Origin: Dugong dugon | Taxonomy: Eukaryota; Chordata; Mammalia; Sirenia; Dugongidae | Length of the DNA stretch: 64,000 nt | Assembly (NCBI GenBank): GCA_030035585.1 | Contig: CM057471.1 | Coordinates: forward strand, 96,659,819 to 96,723,818 | Reading direction: 5' to 3' | Shown here: piece after piece, positions 11,555-23,110 of the stretch | Numbering within the stretch: position 1 is the stretch's first letter | How the letters are laid out: each line of letters opens with the position of its first letter | The notes under the pieces: generated by a model | What the model was told of the DNA's origin: nothing | The model's input: only the letters and a program-made list of their open reading frames with translations | Databases searched by the model: none | Made by a program: the position numbers and the translations under genes

Positions 11555-11935
11555 ATGAACCAGCAATCACACTCCTGGGGATATGTACTTAGGAAATAAT
11601 TCAATAGAAACCAAAAAAAGTCACATGCATGCCGATGTCCCTTGCAGCAGCATTGATAATAACAAAAAGTAGGGAACAATCTAAGTGCCTAATAATACTA
11701 GCATGTGTTAGCAAATTATGTTAAAATGACTCTATGGGATTCTCTCCATCCATTAAATATCATAATTATAGACACTACGTGGAAACATGGAAAACTGTGC
11801 ACTGTTATGTGAAAAGAGCAGAACACAAAATTCTATTACCCTCTGATTACAATTATGTGAAGCCAGAGTACAAAAGAAGCCACAAAAATAAGACCAGTTT
11901 TTCTCTCTTACGTTAGTATGGTGAAAATACAGACT
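11555..11935 (+). mobile_element. Old L1 (L1M-type) 3' fragment
   Basis: CCAGCAATCACACTCCTGGG, CTTGCAGCAGCATTGATAAT and ATAACAAAAAGTAGGGAACA correspond to the C-terminal end of L1 ORF2 (PAI-LLG and AALF-IA regions) and the following 3' UTR. The copy is 5'-truncated and much diverged. Confidence 0.8.
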
Positions 11936-11964
11936 TCTCGTCTTTAAAAACTCCTTTGATGCTG

Positions 11965-12417
11965 TGATACTGTTTTTTTATTTATTTTTCTTATTGTGGT
12001 TAAACATATAGGTAGCAAAACATTTGACATTTCAACAATCTTTACATGTACAGTTCTGTGACATTGAATATGTTCATCATGTTATTCAACCATCACCATT
12101 CCTGAATTTTTTCATCACCCTTAACAGAAGCTCAGTGTCCTCTTAACAGAAGTTCAGTGTCCTCTAAGTGCTGTGTCTTCCTTTCCCCCTCCCTGCCAAC
12201 CACCCCTGGTAATCACTAATAAACTTTAATCTCTACATTCTTGCCTATTCCAGACATTTCATGTAAGTGGGATCATTCAGTACTTGTCCTTTTGCAAGTG
12301 ACTTATTTTGTTCAGCATAAGGTTTTCAAGGTTCATCCATGTTGCAAGTAGCATACATCAGGCCTTCCTTTTTCTTTATGGCTGGTTAATACTTCATTGT
12401 TATACTATTTTTAATAA
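11965..12417 (-). mobile_element. Old L1M 3' end, antisense
   Basis: Plus-strand landmarks GTACAGTTCTGTGACATTGA, CCATCACCATTCCTGAA, CCACCCCTGGTAATCAC and GTTCATCCATGTTGCAAG are the complement of the 3' part of an L1M element. Within it a 22-base unit is tandemly doubled (12121-12164). An AfroSINE begins at its end. Confidence 0.82.
12121..12164 (+). repeat. 22-bp tandem duplication
   Basis: TTAACAGAAGCTCAGTGTCC-TC is followed directly by the same 22 bases with one change (C to T). It lies inside the antisense L1M fragment. Confidence 0.95.
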
Positions 12418-12611
12418 TGTTGTTGTTTGGTGCTGTTGAGTCAATTCTGGCTCATAGCAACCCCATGTGACAGAGTAGAACTGCTCCATAAGGTCTTCTT
12501 GGCTGGAATCTTTATAGAAGCAGATCGCCAGGTCTTTCCCCCCAGAGCTGCTGGATGGGTTCAAATCACCATCATTTCAGTTAGCAGCCAAGCACTTAAC
12601 TGTTGCACTAA
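12418..12611 (-). mobile_element. AfroSINE subtype C
   Basis: Plus strand starts TGTTGTTTGGTGCTGTTGAG, contains GGAATCTTTATAGAAGCAGA, and ends near a degenerate head (TTAGCAGCCAAGCACTTAAC). Confidence 0.88.
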
Positions 12612-13152
12612 CATATAAATAATATCAATAAAGGATCATATGGAAATGTTGTTAGCGATTCCAACATGAATCAATCATTCCTGTTCACACTCCACCTGGA
12701 ACCCTACAAGGCATTTATTTCTACATGTTTTTCTTTATGATAGGTTTCTTCATTCTTCCCCTGCCACCTCTTACCTCCTTCCCCGTGGTCCACTGAAGGG
12801 AACAAAGCATTCTTTATTCACCTCTACCCATCATGTTATATATTGTGCAGACCTGTTACACATCTTCCATACTATGGCCCCACCTTATCCAGACAAATTT
12901 ATCCCCCATTACTTCCTAAATGGCTTTTGTACAGCACAGCCAGTCTCCTTACTATTCCATCAACCACCCCATTGATTCCCAGGCCCCTAACTCCACAACT
13001 TCCCGTGAGCACCTACAAAACCTCTCTTTTTCTTTCCTCTCCCCCAATTCTGCCCACCCTCCAAGCTCTATAACACGTTTTCTGACCTTCTCTGCCCATC
13101 TTGATCTCTTGAAACTTTTAGTTCGTACCACACTGATTATCTATACTATCTG
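12612..13152. other. Spacer
   Basis: C/T-rich, AT-moderate sequence with no recognised gene or repeat family; open frames of about 75 codons reflect pyrimidine richness. Confidence 0.5.
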
Positions 13153-13455
13153 AGGGGCAGTGGTGGTTCAGTAGTAGAATGCTCACCTTCCACGCAGGAA
13201 ACCCGTGTTCAATTTCTGGCCATTGCACCTCATGTGAAGCAACCACACACTGTCAGTGGAGGCTTAATGTGTTGCTAGGATGCTGAACAAGTTTCAGCAG
13301 AGCTTCTAGACTAAGACAGACTAGGAAGAAAGACCTGGTGGTCTACTTCCAAAAATCAGCCAATGAAAACCTTATGGGTCACAACAGTCAGATCCTGTTG
13401 TGCATGTGGTCTCCATAGTCAGGGGTTGACTTGACAGCAGCTAACAACAAAAACA
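13153..13455 (+). mobile_element. Composite SINE: tRNA-Gly head plus RTE-derived body
   Basis: The first 73 bases (GGCAGTGGTGGTTCAGTAG, AGAATGCTCACCTTCCACGC, GTGTTCAATTTCTGGCC, ATTGCACC) align along their length with a tRNA-Gly gene, including the A-box and B-box regions and the acceptor pairing. The body (CTGTCAGTGGAGGCTTAATG, GTTTCAGCAGAGCTTC, AGACAGACTAGGAAGAAAG) is RTE 5' UTR and the end (GACAGCAGCTAACAACAA) is the RTE tail. It is flanked by ATACTAT repeats. The head is a SINE promoter, not a functional tRNA gene. Confidence 0.85.
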
Positions 13456-14169
13456 ATACTATACGATCAACATTATGCACTTGTTTCATGACTTAATCTC
13501 ATCTGTCCAACTCTACTGTAAAACCCTTGAAGATAAAAAACACTTGAGCTTCAAGCAAAGCTTCTTAACAGTGTTTAGCACAGAATTCATCAGTGATACT
13601 GCTTATTAAGTGATCAATAATGACACAGGGATTAGGGAGCATATGGGGACTGAGGGACAGATTTCTATACCTGTTCTGCATCTCTTCTACCTGTTAGGCA
13701 CATATTCCAGTGCCCAAAACTGATCCTCATTAACTCTTCCAAAGTGTGTGTGGACATCCATAAACATGAAGCCATCTGTAGCTAATTTTTCAAACCTATT
13801 AACCAGCACAGATGAATATGTATTACTAATGGTATCAGTACTGATTTTTATAATGTTCTAAAGTTGATTAAAAGCTATAGGCAATATTATTAATAACCTA
13901 ATTTTACAGCGGAATAAATTTGTTAGATTTAATGTTGTGGTTATAAAGAATAGCATGAAAGTTTTTTTTAAATAAATGATTTGAGTAATTTTATCTGACG
14001 TATTAAGCCATGAAAAGCTCTTAAGCATGCATATTAAATGAATTGTATTTGTGACTTTTCCAAAAGCAGAGTGGTACTCTTTTCTAAATGGGGAATTTAT
14101 GCCGTAGGATTAATATTATATGTTGCAGATGTATAAACCACTGACAACAATGAAGGCAGAGTAATCAGG
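13456..14169. other. Spacer, weak L2-like hint at about 13510-13625
   Basis: AT-rich sequence. A stretch with CTTGAAGATAAAAAACACTT and GTGTTTAGCACAGAATTC is faintly like an L2 3' end; otherwise nothing recognised. Confidence 0.35.
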
Positions 14170-14650
14170 TTAAGAGAAATCGAGCACTAGAGTTAGGAAG
14201 GTTGGGGATCAAAATTCAGTCCTCTGTGTGACCTTGAGGAAGTTGCTTAACCTGCCCAGCAAGTAACCTTAGCCTTCAAATTCCTTATGTGAAAATGGCA
14301 CAAGACCACCACCCTAAGAGAACTGTTGTTGTTGTTAGTTGCCATTGAGTCAATTTCGACTCATGGTGACCCCCATGTGTGCAGAGTAGAACTGCTCCAT
14401 AGGGTTTTCAAGGCTGCAACCTTTTGGAAGCAGATTGCAGACTTATCTTCCAAGGCACCTCTGGGTAGGTTTGAACTGCCAACCTTTCAGCTAGTAGTCA
14501 AGTGTTTAACCGTTTGTGCCACCCAGGGACACCTACTACGAGAATTAAATAATATATGCAAAGCACTTAGCACAGATCCTAGTACATGGAAAGCAGTCAA
14601 TGAAAGATGTATCACTGTTCTTAATTTATTATCATTATTTTATCATAAAA
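14170..14650 (+). repeat. MIR, split by an AfroSINE
   Basis: CCTCTGTGTGACCTTGAGGA, AGTTGCTTAACCTGCC and, beyond the insertion, GAGAATTAAATAATATATGC and GCAAAGCACTTAGCACA are MIR landmarks in order. The AfroSINE at 14325-14530 lies between the halves. Confidence 0.85.
14325..14530 (-). mobile_element. AfroSINE subtype B
   Basis: Begins TGTTGTTGTTAGTTGCCATT and ends GTTTGTGCCACCCAGGGA on the plus strand. Inserted in a MIR. Confidence 0.9.
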
Positions 14651-14738
14651 GAACGCCATAACAAAATTATTATTCTTAGCATGTCACCCCTGCATCAAAC
14701 TTAATATGAAGTTTATGAAAATTTTCTGCTGGGCAATA

Positions 14739-14896
14739 CCCACTGCCGTTGAGTCGATTTCTGACTCATAGCGACCCTATAGGACAGAGTAGAACTGCCC
14801 CATAGGGTTTCCAAGGCTGTAAATCTTTATGGAAGCAGACTGCCACATCTTCTCCCTCAGAGTGGCTGGTGGCCACTGTGCCACCAGGACTCCTTA
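14739..14896 (-). mobile_element. AfroSINE subtype A
   Basis: Bounded by a perfect 11-base duplication, GCTGGGCAATA, at 14728-14738 and 14897-14907. Part of the head region is lost (CTGGTGGCCACTGTGCCACC). Confidence 0.95.
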
Positions 14897-14907
14897 GCTG
14901 GGCAATA

Positions 14908-16995
14908 GCAAAGACAATTTTAATAGTCCTCTTAATATCATGAATCCTGGCTAACAACCCCATTACAACCAACACAACTCTACTAATAGGAAAAGAGCCT
15001 GTGGCTAATGGAGCAATGCTATAGCAAAGAAATGTCTTTCAAGAAATCATAAGTATTATTGATCTATTTGTCTTTCTCTTCCTAGACAAAGCTAACTGGA
15101 AGCATATCCGATCCTAATGCACGGGTGGTGAAGGAATGAGAGCTGCTTTCTCTGAATCAGTTGGAAAAGGCTTATCTCAATATGTCACTCCTAAGTAGGA
15201 GCTTTCCCTCCCTGCCCAGAGAACCTCTTAAATGGCAGGACTCTGTCCCTAAGCACAGTTCATTATATCGGCCCTTAATACACCACCTGGAAAAATATTC
15301 AGCTTTAATTAAACTTGACAGCCTCTAAATACAACGTTGTTCAAGCAGCTAGGATTGAGTTTGTTTTCAGTACGAGAGTCAATGGCAGTTAGATGGAAAA
15401 GGAAACAATTCAAGAATGTAACCTCCCGTGTGTGGTATTTTTGGAGGCAACTAATGAGAAAGAGACAGAGAAGAAAGCAGAGAAATGTTTATCCAAAATC
15501 CTCTTGGAAGCAGCCTCCGTTCTGGACCAAAGAAATCATGAGAGCAGAAGAAAGTGATGTGGAATATTCTATACAGCTATAATAATAATGACTTTTGTTA
15601 CTGTACACAGCATTGTTTTTATCCTTTAATTCTCAAAGTGCTGCCTTTTATCCGCCTTTCATCACAAAGTCTCAAGTGACTCCACAATGACCAAACCTAA
15701 TGGCCATTGCTCTCATCCTACCCCTCTGGACCTCTCAGGAAGTCTGATGTTGTGACCTCTCTGGGGCTTACTTCCCCTGGGCTTTCAGGACATTCCTATT
15801 CTCCTCACACCTCTCTGGCCCTGCTCCTGCAAAGACCCATCTTCCTGCTCCTACCTCCTAAATTTGCAAGTTCTTTAAGATGCAAGCTTCGCTCTTGCTG
15901 TACCGTCTCCCTTTAAGAAGGCATCCGACCCTCACTGCGATCAGTTATCGGCACTGTAAAAGACTCCTAGCTCCACATTCAGAGCCCTGTCTCTGACCTG
16001 AGCATTGCTTCTCCATTTGGGATCACTTCATGGAGAAGGTGAGGTTTGCACTGGGTTTTGAAGACTGGATAGGATTCAGTCGTCAAAGAAGTGGAATTGG
16101 GAAAGAAGCATTATAGACGGGAAGACTACCTTGGGTAGACATGCAGAACAAGAAATGTTTGGATGACAGTGAAAATCTCCAAGGGATTCTTATCTTTTTA
16201 AAAAGGTCCTTTGGGAAGAGGAATTTTCCATCTTCTATGGTCTTCTATTTTTCTAAATGTTTTGGGACACTTTCTAGTGCTTACTACCCAAAGTTAAGAA
16301 ATGATTCAAAGGACACTTAAACCCTCCCCATTACCATTAACACTAATGACATCAAAAAGAATGCACAGCTTCCCAGAGGCCCCATCTCCAGAAATCCTAT
16401 GTCCCCAGAGCCCACCTCCCTTGCCTAGCCTCATCAGAAATGTCCCAGACTCTCTTGACACAGGTAATATGATGCTATTCAATCCTCACTTCCAATTCTG
16501 AAGCAGTGGTTGATTCTTGCTGAGTTCAACTGCTCACCTTAGAACTTCGAATGCAAAGAAACCACTTTGAGGACTTTGATTTCTTGGTTTTCTCTTTTCA
16601 CAGAATTGAAGGCAAAGCCGGTTAATGAGAATTTAAGTGAGCTGTTCAAGATACCCAGTATTATCTCCCAACACCCATCACATGGCTTATTACACAACCT
16701 TCAATGCATTGACTTTAGACGAGAGAATGTTTTTTAATATTTTAGTTAAAGAAAGAAAAAACACATTGTGCATCTCATTAAATCCTCATTTCATTATAGT
16801 GCAAAGCATGGTCAGTACTTCCTGAAACAGAAAATAACTTAACAGGATGAATTTTCCCACTAGTCCACCCTGAGTTCAAAACTGGACACAATCTAACCTT
16901 CCTTATCCATGTATTTTGCAAAACAACATACATGCAAGGAGATGTAATTATTAATATATATTATACAGCACATACCATACAATATGTGAGAAGAG
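14908..16995. other. Spacer; old repeat-like stretch near 16020-16160
   Basis: Two kilobases without a recognisable gene. GTGAGGTTTGCACTGGGTTT, GAAGACTGGATAGGATTC and GGGAAAGAAGCATTATAGAC resemble a mammal-wide old repeat I cannot name. Confidence 0.4.
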
Positions 16996-17200
16996 GTATG
17001 TTGTTGTTGGGTGTCAAGTCGATTCTGACTCATAATGATCCCATGTGTTACAGAGTACAACTGCCCCATGGCTTTTGTTGGCTGTAATCTTTATAAAAGC
17101 AGATTGCCAGGTCTGTCTCCCGTAGAGCCACTGAGTGGGTTTGAACGACCAATCATTTTGTTAGCAGCCAAGTGCTTATCCTTTATGCCACAAGCTTCCT
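16996..17200 (-). mobile_element. AfroSINE subtype C
   Basis: Plus strand begins GTATGTTGTTGTTGGGTGTC and ends in a degraded head. Nine-base duplications TGAGAAGAG at 16987-16995 and 17201-17209. Confidence 0.9.
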
Positions 17201-17441
17201 TGAGAAGAGATATAACACCATGTAATACGCCCACATGCAAAATTACCACTCTTGGAAACTTACAGCTATTGAATCTATTTCAAGATCAATGGCTTAGACC
17301 AGAATTTTTGTTCTCCACCTCCATATCGCCTATCTCTGAATGTATGAGCATATGCTGAATACAATAATTTGCTCCTTGTTGTAGCCTCACGTATTTTATT
17401 CTAAAAAAAAAATCTATTTTAAAGATGGTTATAGATTCCAT

Positions 17442-19454
17442 ATCCTGAATTTAGAGACCATCTCAATAATAGATTTGATGCATTAAACACTAATGAATGA
17501 AAACCAAACAAGTTGTGGGATGACCTCAAGGACACCATACATGAAGAAAGCAAAGGGTCATTAAAAAGACAGAAAAGAAAGAAAAGACCAAAATGGATGT
17601 CAGAAGAAACTCTGAAACTTGGTCTTGAACACAGAGTAGCTAAAGCAAATGGAAGAAGTGCTGAAGTAATAGAGCTGAACAGTAGATTTCAAAGGGTAGC
17701 TCAAAAAGACAAAGTAAAGTATTATAAAAAACCTGCCAAGACATGGAGTAAGAAAACCAAAAGGGAAGAACACACTCAGCATTTCTCAAGCTGAAAGAAC
17801 TAAAGAAAACATTCAAACCTTGAGTTGCAATATTGAAAGATTCTACGGGGAAAAATATTAAACAACACAGGAAGTATTAAAAGAAGATGGAAAAAATACA
17901 CAGAGTCACTGTACCAAAAACAAAAAAATTGTCAACATTCTACCATTTCAGGAGGTAGCATATGATGAAGAGCCAATACTACTGAAGGAAGAAGTGCAAG
18001 TTGTACTAAAGGCATTGGCGAAAGACAAGGCTTCAGGAATTGACAGAATACCAGTTGAGATGTTTCAACAAAGAGATGCAATGCTGGAAACACTCTTTCA
18101 TCTATGCCAAGAAATTTGGAAGACAGCTACCTTGCCAACTGGCTGGAAGAGATTCAGATTTGTGCCCATTCCAAAGAAAGGTGATCCAATAGAATACAGA
18201 AATTATCAATCAAAATCATTAATATCACACGCAAGTAAAATTTTACTGAAGATAATTCAAAAATGGTTGCAGGACTACATTGACGGGGAACTGCCAGAAA
18301 TTCAAGCCCAAGCCAGATTCAGAAGAGGAAGTGGAACAAGGGATATCATTGCTGGTGTCAGATGGATCTTGGCTGAAAGCAGAGACTACCAGAAAGGTGT
18401 TTACCTGTGTTTCATTGACTATGCAAAGGCATTCAACTGTGTAGATCATAACAAATTATGGATAACATTGTGAAGAGTGGGAATTCCTGAATGACTGCCA
18501 AGAGGTAGTCTTTCAAATAGAACAAGGGGATATCAAATGGTTTAAAATCAGGAAAAGTGTACATCAGGGTGGTATCCTTTCACCATACTTATTCAATCTG
18601 CATGCTGAGGAAATAATCCAAGAAACTGGACTATATGAGAAAGAATGCTGCATAAGGACTGGAGGAAGAGTCGTTAACAACCCACAATATGCAGATGATA
18701 CAACCTTACTTGCTGAAAGTGAAGAGAACTGGAAGCACTTTTCGATGAAAATCAAAGACCACAGCCTACAGTATGGATTACACCTCAACATTAAGAAAAC
18801 AAAAATCCTCACAACTGGACCAGTAGGCAACATCATGATAAATGGGAAAATATTGAAGTTGTCAAGAATTTCATTTTACTTGGATCTATAATCAATGCCT
18901 ACAGAAGCAGCCATCAAGAAATCAAATCACATATTGCAATGGGCAAATCTGCTGCAAAAGACATCTTTAAAGAGTTAAAAAGCAAAGATGTCATTCTGAG
19001 AAATAAGGTGCACCTGACCCAAGCCATGACGTTTTCAATTGCCGTATATGTATGCAAACCTGCACGATGAGTAAGGAAAACTGAAGGGTTGATGCATTTG
19101 AATTATGGTGTTGGTGACAAATATTAAATATACCATGGACTGCCAGAAGAGTGAACAAATCTTTCTTGGATGAAGCACAGCCAGAAAGCTCCTTAGAAGC
19201 CAGGATGGTGAGACGTAATTTGAGCATGTTGTCAGGAGGGACCAGTCCTTGGAGAAGGACATCATGCTTGGTAAAGTAGAGATTCATTGAAAAAGAGGAA
19301 GACCCTCCATGAGATGGATTGACACAGTGGCTGCAATACTGAGCTCAAACATAGCAATGATTGTGAGGATGGCACAGGACTGGCAGTGTTTCATTCTGCT
19401 GTACATAGGGTTGCTATGAGTCAGAACTGACTTGATGGCACCTAACAAGAATAA
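17442..19454 (+). mobile_element. RTE-clade LINE, 5'-truncated, with target-site duplications
   Basis: The copy starts within the linker between endonuclease and reverse transcriptase (ATCCTGAATTTAGAGACCAT) and runs to a GGCACCTAACAAGAA tail. A 12-base duplication, TATAGATTCCAT, flanks it at 17430-17441 and 19455-19466, so both ends are certain. Reverse-transcriptase motifs in order: ALAKDKASGIDRIP, VPIPKKGDPIEYRNYQ, CFIDYAKAFNCVDH, and QYADDTTLLAESE with the catalytic YADD intact near 18688-18699. Stops and frameshifts elsewhere make it inactive. The endonuclease is missing through truncation at insertion. Confidence 0.96.
17994..18473 (+). pseudogene. RTE reverse-transcriptase core, 159 open codons
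   Basis: This is the longest open piece of the RTE copy, covering the fingers and first palm motifs up to KAFNCVDHNKLWITL. It ends in a stop and the frame resumes elsewhere for the YADD region. Its length reflects moderate age; no promoter, leader or upstream domain is attached. Confidence 0.85.
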
Positions 19455-19466
19455 TATAGATTCCAT

Positions 19467-19924
19467 CGCCAAAGGCTAGAACAACAGCATTGTTTGACTA
19501 CTTACACAAATTAGAGAAAATCTGTTTTCTTTAATTTTGTAGGGATTAAATATAGCATGCACATCATAAATCCGTTTCAGAAACCCATTTTTCCACATGC
19601 AATTACAGCTATCTTAGTATTTTTCTTTACCAAAAGATATGACAGGCTGCAAAAACAATAAGGCACGCTAGAGATTGTTAGGCAGGAGAAAAAAAGTGAA
19701 AAAGAAAATGCAGGTAAGTAGAGAGAACAGCACAAGCCAAAACAATGAAATCTTGAAGACTGAGCTGTATTTGGAAAACACCACGTTTCAAAGTGAAATA
19801 GAAACTAATTTAACACTGAAATGAATCAACTATCATATTGATAAAATAAATTTAGTGCATTACAAAGCCAAGCCATAAATAATTTTTAAATATCCCCTGG
19901 TTTCACTATCCTTATCACATCATC
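19467..19924. other. Spacer
   Basis: AT-rich, no gene or repeat family recognised. Confidence 0.5.
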
Positions 19925-19929
19925 ATGAC

Positions 19930-20478
19930 TGTCTTGGATTGAATTGTGTCCCCCAAAAATGTGTGTCAACTTGCTTAGGTCATGATTCCCAGTACTGTGT
20001 GGTTGTCCTCCATTTTGTGATTGATACAATTTTCCTGTATGTTGTAAATCCTAGTCTCTGCCTGTGGTTAATGAGACAATATTGGATTATGTTGAAGAGG
20101 ATTAGGGGTGGGATGTAACACCCTTACCCAGGTCATATTCCTGATCCAATGTAAAGGGAGTTTCCCTGGGGTGTGGCCTGCACCAACTTTTATCTCACAA
20201 GAAGCGAGCAGAGTGGGGGACCTAATACCACCAAGAAAGCAGCACTGGGAGCAGAGCACATCTGTTGGACTGGAGGTTCCTGTGCTGAGAAACTCCTAGA
20301 CCAAAGGAAGATTAACAACAAGGACCTTCCTCCAGAGCCAACAGAGAAAGACTTTCCCTGGAGCTGATGCTCTAAATTTGGACTTGTAGCCTACTAGACT
20401 GTGAGAAAATAAATTTCTCTTTGTTAAAGACATCCACTTGTGGTATTTCTGTTATAGCAACACTAGATGACTAAGACA
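19930..20478 (+). mobile_element. Solo LTR fossil, ERVL-MaLR-like, complete ends
   Basis: Starts TGTCTTGGATTGAATTGTGT and ends GATGACTAAGACA, the TG...CA ends of MaLR-type LTRs. Five-base duplication ATGAC at 19925-19929 and 20479-20483. A polyadenylation signal lies near 20408. It is a whole LTR by its ends; no internal region is present, as expected after recombination between two LTRs. Moderately old. Confidence 0.93.
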
Positions 20479-20705
20479 ATGACCTACCCATTGGCAAGCC
20501 AGCAGAGTTACCCAAAAGGACAGTCAGCTATTACTCTGTCAGTTAAAAAAGGCAATCACAGACGAATTGTCCCTAGCCTCATATGGCCATGTGTGCTCCA
20601 AGGAAGAGAAGATATCTGGTGGTCAATTCCAAGGGCCCAGTCCTTGTCTGTAACTATTTTGACCCTCAGAAGATGCGTAGATTTAGAAGCAGTTAGTGAA
20701 TTATA

Positions 20706-21139
20706 TGGAGTCCCTGGGTGGTGCAAATGGTTAACATACTCCTTATTGTTGTTAGGTGCCGTGGAGTCTGATTCTTGACTGCTGCTTCCATGTGTGTTTA
20801 TTGTGGATCCAAGTAAAATGAAATCCTGAACAACTTCAATCTTTTCTCCATTTATCATGATGTTGCTTATTGATCCAATTGTGAGGATTTTTGTTTTCTT
20901 TATGCTGAGGTATAATCCATACTGAAGGCTGTAGTCTTTGAACTTCCTAAGTAAATGCTAACATGCTTGGCTGCTAACAAAAAAGGTTGGAGGTTCGAAT
21001 CCACTCAGAGGCACCTTGGAAGAAAGAACTGCTGATCTACTTCTGAAAAATCAGCCATTTAAAACCCTATGGAGCACAGTTCTACTGTGACATGCATGAG
21101 CTGGAATCAACTTGATGACAACTGGTTTTGTTTTGTTTT
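20706..21139 (+). mobile_element. AfroSINE subtype B, interrupted by an RTE fragment
   Basis: The head (GGAGTCCCTGGGTGGTGCAA) is at the left and the rest (CTTGGCTGCTAAC to TTGATGACAACTGG) resumes at about 20951. The whole is bounded by GTGAATTATA at 20696-20705 and 21140-21149. The interruption duplicates SINE sequence around AAATG...TAACAT. Confidence 0.93.
20740..20950 (-). mobile_element. RTE copy with large internal deletion, nested in an AfroSINE
   Basis: The complement has the RTE region around KDYSLQYGLYLSIKKTKILTIGS...INGEKIEVVQDFILLGSTI, then jumps at GCAGTCAAGAATCAGACTCC straight to the terminal GGCACCTAACAACAA. About 500-600 bases of the normal 3' part are missing. The host SINE sequence is duplicated at both sides, so it inserted by target-primed reverse transcription. 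Confidence 0.88.
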
Positions 21140-21149
21140 GTGAATTATA

Positions 21150-21869
21150 CAAAATGTGGCCAAGTAGACACTGCCTCCATGCTTTATAGATTGTGGAGAT
21201 GATCAGAGACCAAGAGAGGAAACAAAAGTGATATGTTAGCCATTAACAGCAGAGGTTTCTCTGAGGTCATGTGTAGAAGTAGCACTCTGTCTGGCATTTC
21301 TTAGTCATGGCTAGCTCCTAGGCCTGCAGGATATGAACATCTGGATTAATGATTTTTGTTTCTAAGGACCCTTGCTCCACCCAGGACATTGACCTGGAAC
21401 CATGAAGAGCAATCTGATACAAGATTGCATAATTTAGTTAGTACTGACAGTGTGTTCCAAATGGGAAACCCAATCCTCTGTGTTGCCTCTTGGAGAGTAT
21501 CACAATACCACAAACTTCTGACGTGGCCAAAGCTGGGGCCAGAGCATGGAGCTGGAGCAGGATGAAAACGAGGGATTCGAGGAAGGGAAGGGAAGAAAAT
21601 GGAGGGGAAAGTAGAGACCTGAAAATCTGTGCTGCTTCATTAATTCACCATCAAAGACTTCCATTGTGCTTTTATAATTTGCTTAGATCTAAGACCCTAG
21701 GATAATTCAGTGAACACTGTATGATTCCAGCCCTTTTTGGGTTCAAATTCTAGAGGGAGAGAAAGAAACATGAGCAATTATGATGCAATATGCTATGTAC
21801 TACAATACAGATGGGGACAATTTGGGAAACAGAAAACAGTATGATCAAATATTTCTAGCCTGTGGACTT
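21150..21869. other. Spacer
   Basis: No gene recognised. GATTCCAGCCCTTTTTGGG and GATGCAATATGCTATGTACT near 21720-21800 are faintly like an old mammalian repeat. Confidence 0.4.
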
Positions 21870-21935
21870 CTTGTTGTTGGTTACCGTCTAGTTGTATCCG
21901 ACTCATGGTGATCCCATACAGGATCATATGGTTTT
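21870..21935 (-). mobile_element. AfroSINE or RTE 3' tail fragment
   Basis: CTTGTTGTTGGTTACCGTCT and CCGACTCATGGTGATCCCAT are only the shared 3' end; too short to assign a subtype. Confidence 0.7.
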
Positions 21936-22407
21936 GGTCCTACAAGAGTGGAAAGGAATTTAACTATCAAAGAGAGCAACATGCAGAGAAGGCAACACGC
22001 ACAAAGATGCAGGATGCTGCAAATGCCTGTGGCATTACATTGATCCTGTCACAAACTACTTGAATCATCACAAAAGTCTTACATATGCCAATTTCTTCTA
22101 AGGCTAGGAAGGTTATCATATACCTGTTGGAAAATAATTCCATGATCTCAGGGCCAGGACCATTTACAAAATCTGGATAATAAGGTAATCCAGCTCAGTG
22201 GGAGGAGCTGTGGATCATGGATTCCAAGAAACTCTTTGTTCTTTCTTGGTTAACAACTCATTTCACCCGCCTCCTCATGAGCCTGATCCTACTCCTTTAG
22301 TATGCACCAGTGGGGAACCTCAACAGTTTGAATGGTGGAATTTATTCCTAGAACCCTAGAATTGAAGGTTGTGAGTCACTTCCATTGGTCAATTTTGCAG
22401 TGAAGAT
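21936..22407. other. Spacer
   Basis: No gene or repeat family recognised. Confidence 0.45.
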
Positions 22408-22791
22408 GTTGTTGTTGTTGTTAGTTGCCATTGACTTGGCTCCAACTCATGGTGACCCCATGTATAACAGAAAGAAACATTGCCTGGTCCTGTGTCATCT
22501 TTACAATCATTGGTATGCTTGAGAACATTGTTGCGTATGTTGAAGACCTTCCAACCTTGGGGGCTCATCTTTCAGCACTATATCAGACAATATTCTGTTA
22601 TAATCCACAGAGTTTTTCTTGGCTAATTTTTGGAAGTAGATCACCAGGTCTTCCATCCTAGCTTGTCTTAGTCTGGAAGCTCCATTGAAAACTGTCTATT
22701 ATGAGTGACACTGCTGGTATTTGAAATACTGGTGGCAATGTTTCCAGAGTCACAGCGAAACACAAACCATCACATTACAACAAATCTGTGG
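22408..22791 (-). mobile_element. RTE deletion derivative (5' UTR joined to 3' tail)
   Basis: Read on the minus strand the RTE 5' UTR landmarks run to TGCTGAAAGATGAGCC and AAGGTTGGAAGGTCTTCAAC, then pass into AACAATGTTCTCAAGCATAC and the usual GGTGACCATGAGT-like tail. The junction agrees with the copies at 27125 and 33473. Confidence 0.88.
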
Positions 22792-22895
22792 CAATTAAGA
22801 TAGATTTCTAATACTGACCACTTGGAAACTCAGTGTAAACCAATGGCTTGTAAACTAGAATTACGTGACTTGAAAATTAAATTGATTACTTTGAG

Positions 22896-23110
22896 AAGGA
22901 GCCCTGGTGGCCCAATGGTTAAGTGCTCAACTGCTAACCAAAAGGTCTTGACGATTTGAGCCCACCATCCACTCTGTGGGACAAAAGACCTGGCAATCTG
23001 CTTCCATAAAGATTTCGGCCTAGAAAACCCTATGGGGCACTTCTACCCTGTCGTATAGGGCCTATATGAGTCGGAATCAACTTCATAGCTCACAACAGTA
23101 ACAACAACGA
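22896..23110 (+). mobile_element. AfroSINE subtype C
   Basis: GGAGCCCTGGTGGCCCAATG head, AGACCTGGCAATCTGCTTCC and ATAAAGATTTCGGCC body, ending AGCTCACAACAGTAACAACA. Confidence 0.93.

Noticed and set aside
13153-13230. Possible functional tRNA-Gly gene
   Set aside because: Mismatched stems, no terminator after the 3' end, and continuous with an RTE-derived SINE body.
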